A stretch of 9,564 nucleotides of DNA from DATLFP01 sp035540955 (GTDB taxonomy: Bacteria; Actinomycetota; Acidimicrobiia; Acidimicrobiales; CADCSY01). Shown one piece after another: positions 6,831 to 9,564 of this stretch. The DNA lies in assembly GCA_035540955.1 (NCBI GenBank), contig DATLFP010000035.1:1-9564 (forward strand), read 5' to 3'. Every line of letters begins with the position of its first letter. The first letter of the stretch is position 1. The notes below the pieces were generated by a model that worked only from the letters and a program-made list of their open reading frames with translations, had not been told where the DNA came from and made no database searches. The position numbers and the translations under genes were made by a program.

Positions 6831-7936
6831 CCACCTCCCTGCACGATCTCTTCACCCGGTGCGGCCAGAGCCCGTGGCTCGACAACCTCTCGCGTGACGC
6901 CGTGATCGACGGCACCCTGGCGGAGTGGCTCGACCGCGGCGTGCGGGGCGTGACGTCGAACCCGTCCATCTTCCAGAAGGCGATGACCGCCGGCGACGCC
7001 TACGACGATCAGCTGCGATCACTCACCGAGGCCGGCTCCTCGACCGAGGACGCCTACTGGACCATGGCCGCCGACGACATCATCGCCGCCTGCGGCGTCC
7101 TCCGGGGACTGTTCGAGCAGAGCGGCGGCAACGACGGGTTCGTCTCCCTCGAGGTGTCGCCGCTGCTGGCGCGCGACACCGCCGCCACCGTGCGGGACGC
7201 CCTCGGCTTCCACGAGCAGCTCGGCCAGCCCAACCTCATGGTCAAGATCCCCGCCACCACCGAGGGGGTCCCCGCGATCCGCGACGTCATCGCCCAGGGC
7301 CGCAACGTCAACGTCACCCTCATCTTCAGCCTCGAGCGCTACGCCGAGGTGATGGAGGCCTACCTGACCGGTCTGGAGACGAGGGCGGCCGCCGGTGAGG
7401 ACATCTCCGGGGTGCGCAGCGTCGGCTCGTTCTTCATCAGCCGCGTCGACACCGAGGTCGACCGCCGCCTCGACGCCATCGGCTCGCCCGAGGCGCTCGC
7501 GCTGAAGGGCACGGCCGCCGTCGCCCAGGGCAAGCTCGCCTACGACCGGTTCCGGCAGACCTTCAGCGGGCCCCGCTGGGAGGCGCTGGCGGCCAAGGGC
7601 GCCTGCGTGCAACGGCCGCTGTGGGCCTCGACGTCGACCAAGAACCCGGCGCTGCCCGACACCCTCTACGTCGACACCCTCATCGGCCCCGACACGGTGA
7701 ACACCATGCCCGAGGTGACCCTCGAGGCGTTCCTCGACCACGGCACGGCCGCGCACGCCGTCGACAAGGGGCTCGACGACGCCACCGCCACGTGGTCGGC
7801 CCTCGGCGGGGTCGGCGTCGACCTCGACGACGTGGCCCGGGTGCTCGAGGACGAGGGCGTCGCCGCGTTCGCCAAGGCCTACGACGAGCTCCTCACCGCA
7901 CTCGACGCCAAGGCCGAGACGTACCGCTCGCGTTGA
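6827..7936 (+). CDS. tal: Transaldolase (369 aa)
   Basis: Transfers a dihydroxyacetone unit between sugar phosphates, completing the non-oxidative pentose phosphate pathway with the transketolase just upstream. GVTSNPSIFQKAM (41-53) is the first family signature, VSLEVSP (106-112) an active-site strand, and Lys140 in LMVKIPAT forms the Schiff base. GRNVNVTLIFSLERYAEV (158-175) and the LWASTSTKNP segment near residue 265, followed by YVDTLIGPDTVNTMP, are further signatures. The long form of about 370 aa is the one found in actinobacteria and cyanobacteria, unlike the short TalB/TalC types. The start is fixed by ATGA coupling and a good ribosome site. The frequent downstream partners zwf and opcA are absent; a hairpin and a VOC gene follow. 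Confidence 0.96.
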   Translation: MTTSLHDLFTRCGQSPWLDNLSRDAVIDGTLAEWLDRGVRGVTSNPSIFQKAMTAGDAYDDQLRSLTEAGSSTEDAYWTMAADDIIAACGVLRGLFEQSGGNDGFVSLEVSPLLARDTAATVRDALGFHEQLGQPNLMVKIPATTEGVPAIRDVIAQGRNVNVTLIFSLERYAEVMEAYLTGLETRAAAGEDISGVRSVGSFFISRVDTEVDRRLDAIGSPEALALKGTAAVAQGKLAYDRFRQTFSGPRWEALAAKGACVQRPLWASTSTKNPALPDTLYVDTLIGPDTVNTMPEVTLEAFLDHGTAAHAVDKGLDDATATWSALGGVGVDLDDVARVLEDEGVAAFAKAYDELLTALDAKAETYRSR

Positions 7937-7951
7937 ACCGCGAGACCGCGA

Positions 7952-7977
7952 CCGACACCGCCCCGGCGGCGGGTCGG
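7952..7977 (+). terminator. GC hairpin after transaldolase
   Basis: CCGAC-A-CCGCC (7952-7962) pairs with GGCGGGTCGG (7968-7977): ten base pairs, one bulged A and a five-base loop, starting 15 bases after the tal stop. No T-run follows, so it is not a textbook intrinsic terminator. High-GC actinobacteria often use such stems, so it may end or reduce the tkt-tal transcript before the VOC promoter. Confidence 0.5.
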
Positions 7978-7993
7978 GCGGATGACTGATCGG

Positions 7994-7999
7994 TACTGT
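7994..7999 (+). promoter_or_regulatory. Leaderless -10 of the VOC gene
   Basis: TACTGT ends 6 bases before ATG 8006. It lies in intergenic DNA with no overlapping coding constraint from the better start, so it is one of the cleaner examples of the TAnnnT pattern in this window. Confidence 0.5.
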
Positions 8000-8005
8000 C
8001 GCCCC

Positions 8006-8377
8006 ATGCCGGTCGAGCTGAACCACATCATCGTGCCGAGTCGGCAGAAGCACGCTTCCGCCCGCCTCCTCGCCGATCTCCTGGGCCTCGATCCGCCCCG
8101 GGAGGTGAGCCACTTCGTGGCCGTCGAGGTCGCGAACGGCGTCACCCTCGACTTCGACGACGCCGAGGAGTTCGCGTCCCACCACTGCGCCTTCCTCGTG
8201 ACCGACGCGGAGTTCGACGCCATCTTCGGGCGCGTGAACGCGGCCGGGATCACCTACTACGCCGACCCCAACCACACCGCGCCCGGCGTCGTGAACGGGC
8301 GCGCCGGCGGCCGCGGCTTCTACTGGTCCGACCCCGACGGCCACAACATGGAGGTCTTCACCAAGGCCCCCCTCTGA
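8006..8377 (+). CDS. VOC-superfamily (glyoxalase/dioxygenase-like) protein (123 aa)
   Basis: A single-unit vicinal-oxygen-chelate fold protein made of two beta-alpha-beta-beta-beta modules. The family signs are VELNHIIVPS at the start with His7, the middle SHHCAFLVTDAEFDAI (His59 or His60), and the closing GFYWSDPDGHNMEVFT with Glu116. His7, one of the two middle histidines and Glu116 are positioned as possible metal ligands. The substrate is unknown: this fold covers glyoxalases, ring-cleaving dioxygenases and antibiotic-binding proteins. An upstream ATG at 7982 would add MTDRYCRP but overlaps the -10 box, and the shorter form begins as family members usually do. It is separated from tal by 69 bases containing a hairpin, so it is probably its own transcription unit. 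Confidence 0.87.
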   Translation: MPVELNHIIVPSRQKHASARLLADLLGLDPPREVSHFVAVEVANGVTLDFDDAEEFASHHCAFLVTDAEFDAIFGRVNAAGITYYADPNHTAPGVVNGRAGGRGFYWSDPDGHNMEVFTKAPL

Positions 8378-8393
8378 GGCCCGCCCCACCGGC

Positions 8394-8440
8394 TTCTTGG
8401 AGCACCCAGACGTGTAGAGCACGCTTGCTTGCTCCAAGAA
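8394..8440. repeat. Perfect 11-bp inverted repeat with a 25-base loop
   Basis: TTCTTGGAGCA (8394-8404) is the exact reverse complement of TGCTCCAAGAA (8430-8440). The loop contains a smaller stem, CGTG (8411-8414) with CACG (8420-8423). GAGCAC occurs twice (8400-8405 and 8417-8422), so the right arm has an alternative partner. The stretch is less GC-rich than its surroundings. It begins 16 bases after the VOC stop and is probably a transcript-end structure; an operator or small RNA cannot be excluded. Confidence 0.6.
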
Positions 8441-8448
8441 TGACCGCG

Positions 8449-8469
8449 AGGCGCAGGAGGCGAGCGCCT
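8449..8469. repeat. Short hairpin between VOC and HxlR
   Basis: AGGCGC (8449-8454) can pair with GCGCCT (8464-8469) across a nine-base loop. Alone this is close to chance in GC-rich DNA. It directly follows the stronger inverted repeat and may add to a terminator. Confidence 0.25.
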
Positions 8470-8481
8470 GATCCCGGGTTC

Positions 8482-8496
8482 GTTGCGAATTGCAAC
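8482..8496. promoter_or_regulatory. Palindrome, probable HxlR operator, over a -35
   Basis: GTTGC (8482-8486) and GCAAC (8492-8496) are reverse complements around GAATT. The size and the A/T-centred, TTGC/GCAA-armed form suit a winged-helix dimer such as HxlR. TTGCGA (8483-8488) inside it is a reasonable -35, 18 bases from TAGGGT at 8507-8512. Binding here would block polymerase, which suggests autoregulation by the gene that follows. Confidence 0.6.
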
Positions 8497-8506
8497 TCAC
8501 TCGGCC

Positions 8507-8512
8507 TAGGGT
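8507..8512 (+). promoter_or_regulatory. Leaderless -10 of the HxlR gene
   Basis: TAGGGT is identical to the desaturase box and ends 7 bases before GTG 8520. With TTGCGA at 8483-8488 it makes the most complete -35/-10 pair in the window. It excludes the longer start at TTG 8490, which would lie upstream of the transcript. Confidence 0.6.
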
Positions 8513-8519
8513 GCGCGCC

Positions 8520-8972
8520 GTGGGGGCAGCGAGGGGGTGCTCGATCGCCGGGACGCTCGAGATCATCGGCGACCGCTGGACGATCCTGATCCTGCGGGAT
8601 GCGTTCCGGGGCGTCCGCCGCTTCGACGAGATCCAGCAGGACCTGGGCATCGCCCGGAACGTCCTCGCCGACCGGCTGCAGAAGCTCGTGGAGCACGGCG
8701 TGCTCGAGAAGCGGCCGTACCAGGACCGGCCCGTGCGCCACGAGTACCGGCTCACCCCCAAGGGCGTCGACCTGTCCCCCGCGCTCGTCGCCCTGATGCG
8801 GTGGGGCGACAAGCACCTCGCCGGTGACGACGTGCCGACCGTCCTCGTGCACGACGCCTGCGGCGATCCCCTCGACCAGACGTTCATCTGCTGGACGTGC
8901 GACACCACCGTCGAGCCCAACCAGATCAAGAGCCGTCCCGGCTCCGGAGGGAGACACGCCCGTGCGTCCTGA
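8520..8972 (+). CDS. HxlR-family transcriptional regulator (150 aa)
   Basis: A winged-helix HxlR-type regulator. The core is clear: CSIAGTLEIIGDRWTILILRDAF (7-29), then the recognition region FDEIQQDLGIARNVLADRLQKLVEHGVL (35-62), and the wing YQDRPVRHEYRLTPKG (67-82). Cys7 lies where redox-responsive members of this family carry their sensing cysteine. Beyond the usual ending near residue 105 is a tail with Cys114 (DACG) and the pair Cys124-x2-Cys127 (ICWTC), which could bind metal or act in redox sensing. GTG 8520 is chosen from the promoter position and because homologues begin just before the first cysteine. A palindrome covers its -35. Its last 11 bases overlap the start of the cofG-type gene, so it may regulate that gene or merely be co-transcribed with it. 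Confidence 0.9.
   Translation: MGAARGCSIAGTLEIIGDRWTILILRDAFRGVRRFDEIQQDLGIARNVLADRLQKLVEHGVLEKRPYQDRPVRHEYRLTPKGVDLSPALVALMRWGDKHLAGDDVPTVLVHDACGDPLDQTFICWTCDTTVEPNQIKSRPGSGGRHARAS
8946..8952 (+). promoter_or_regulatory. Shine-Dalgarno site for the cofG-type gene
   Basis: GGAGGGA lies 9 bases before GTG 8962, inside the HxlR coding end. It supports the GTG start and translation from the HxlR transcript. Confidence 0.55.
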
Positions 8973-9400
8973 CGACGTCGCCGACGCCCCGCTCGACGAC
9001 CTCCTCGCGGCGGCCGCCGCCATTCGCGACACCACCACCGGCCGCCGGATCACCTACTCACCGAAGGTGTTCATCCCGCTCACGATGCTGTGCCGCGACC
9101 GGTGCGGCTACTGCACGTTCGCGCAGCCGCCGGCGCGCCTCGACGCGCCCTACCTCACGCCCGAGCAGGTCCTGCGCATCGCAGCCGACGGCGCCGCCGC
9201 CGGTTGCCACGAGGCGCTCTTCACCCTCGGCGAGCGCCCCGAGGACCGCTACCCCGTGGCCGGCGACTGGCTGGCCGCCCACGGGCACACCTCGACCGTG
9301 GACTACCTGGTCGCCATGTGCGACCTCGTCCTCACCGAGACCGGGCTCCTCCCCCACGCCAACGCCGGTGCCCTGCTGCCCGACGAGCTGCGCCGCCTCC
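8962..9400 (+). CDS. cofG: CofG-type radical SAM enzyme, N-terminal part only
   Basis: The first 146 codons of an F0 synthase component, either a stand-alone CofG or the first half of a fused FbiC. F0 is the deazaflavin precursor of coenzyme F420. The radical SAM cluster is Cys44-x3-Cys48-x2-Cys51 in TMLCRDRCGYCTF. It is followed by CofG signatures: EALFTLGERPEDR (84-96), STVDYLVAM (111-119) and TGLLPHANAGALLPDEL (127-143). GTG 8962 overlaps the HxlR gene by 11 bases and has a ribosome site. From about position 9400 the frame stays open to the window end but no longer resembles CofG: the expected continuation (LREVSASQG) is missing and instead lies on the minus strand. The gene is therefore broken by an inversion or a chimeric join, not simply cut off by the window. 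The identification of the N-terminal part is firm. Confidence 0.88.
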
Positions 9401-9564
9401 AGCGTGGCGAGGCGCCGCTCGGGCGTCTTGTCCGGCGAGCCGCGGTGGCAGGCGAGGGCGGGGTCGAGCGACTCGAGCATCATCCCCTGCGAGGCCGACA
9501 CCTCCCGGAGCCGGTGCAGCTCGTCGGGAAGCAGGGCACCGGCGTTGGCATGGGGGAGGAGCCC
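9343..9564. repeat. 58-bp imperfect inverted repeat at the window end
   Basis: The left arm 9343-9400 pairs with the right arm 9507-9564 (4 mismatches), with 106 bases between. The join falls at CGCCGCCTCC (9391-9400), which fits both the plus-strand ELRRL codons and the minus-strand LEAA codons. That short shared sequence is the kind of microhomology seen at inverted chimeric junctions. Confidence 0.9.
9391..9564 (-). pseudogene. cofG: Inverted fragment of a second cofG copy
   Basis: Read on the minus strand from 9564, this stretch encodes GLLPHANAGALLPDELHRLR, then EVSASQGMMLESLDPALAC, then HRGSPDKTPERRLATLEAA. That is the CofG continuation expected after residue 127 of the plus-strand gene, without a stop. 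The first 58 bases repeat the end of the plus-strand copy at 54 of 58 positions. Three of the four differences are synonymous (His, Leu, Arg) and one changes Arg to His, so both copies look like working alleles that diverged under selection. The remainder has no counterpart in the window. The fragment has no start or end of its own. It is most simply an artefactual join of DNA from a related strain or molecule; a real inverted duplication is the alternative. Confidence 0.85.

Noticed and set aside
7982..8005. An upstream ATG for the VOC protein
   Set aside because: It would add eight residues encoded by the putative promoter; the shorter start gives the usual N-terminal strand.
8394..8440. 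Terminal inverted repeats of a small mobile element
   Set aside because: The arms are only 25 bases apart with no cargo, and no flanking target duplication was seen. A stem-loop explains it better.
8490..8519. A longer HxlR protein starting at TTG 8490
   Set aside because: The extra ten codons lie across the operator and -10 box and give no family-like residues; GTG 8520 gives a standard N-terminus.
9058..9501. A minus-strand frame of 147 codons as an independent gene
   Set aside because: Only its first third is cofG sequence from the inverted fragment; the rest is antisense of the plus-strand cofG. It is a product of the join.
1..9564. CRISPR arrays, tRNA or rRNA genes, riboswitches, insertion sequences
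   Set aside because: No regularly spaced repeats, no tRNA-like cloverleaf or CCA-type ends, no transposase and no long conserved leader were seen. The largest gap between genes is about 142 bases (8378-8519).

Overview
The window is very GC-rich (around 70% by eye) and densely coded, and it reads as the chromosome of a high-GC actinomycete. The pointers are the actinobacterial-style transketolase (GTAM after the SGH motif), the long transaldolase (369 aa), GTG starts, leaderless-looking promoters of the TAnnnT type, and a CofG/FbiC-type gene for coenzyme F420. A member of the Acidimicrobiia is a reasonable guess, but the sequence alone does not prove it. There is no rRNA, tRNA, CRISPR array, transposase or phage gene. 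Gaps between genes never exceed about 150 bases.

Layout. Positions 4-1404 (minus strand) hold a TetR-family regulator followed by an alpha/beta hydrolase, probably one transcript. Divergent from them is a membrane fatty-acid desaturase (1483-2232). A perfect 22-bp palindrome lies over the desaturase promoter and is the likely TetR operator. Then come NagA (N-acetylglucosamine-6-phosphate deacetylase), a DUF983 zinc-ribbon membrane protein translationally coupled to it by a GTGA overlap, and a FIST-domain sensory protein. Next are transketolase and transaldolase, joined by an ATGA overlap; together they form the core of the non-oxidative pentose phosphate pathway. A GC hairpin follows transaldolase. 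After it are a small VOC-fold (glyoxalase-like) protein, a striking inverted repeat, an HxlR-family regulator with its own operator-like palindrome, and the start of a CofG-type radical SAM gene.

Two things run through the window. First, six plus-strand genes have a TAnnnT hexamer ending exactly 6 or 7 bases before the start codon, which fits leaderless transcripts. This rule fixes the starts of transketolase (GTG 4851), HxlR (GTG 8520) and VOC (ATG 8006). The genes without the hexamer (DUF983, transaldolase, cofG, hydrolase) are those coupled to or closely following an upstream gene. Second, the last 165 or so bases are in the wrong orientation. The cofG reading frame runs normally to about 9400 and then switches to the reverse complement of the next part of a slightly different cofG copy. 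That creates a 58-bp imperfect inverted repeat, most likely an assembly or amplification chimera at a contig end.

Most of the window is housekeeping and local regulation. I do not see a new biological system here. The observations most worth checking are the leaderless promoter pattern, the two operators, the 8394-8440 inverted repeat and the inverted cofG end.
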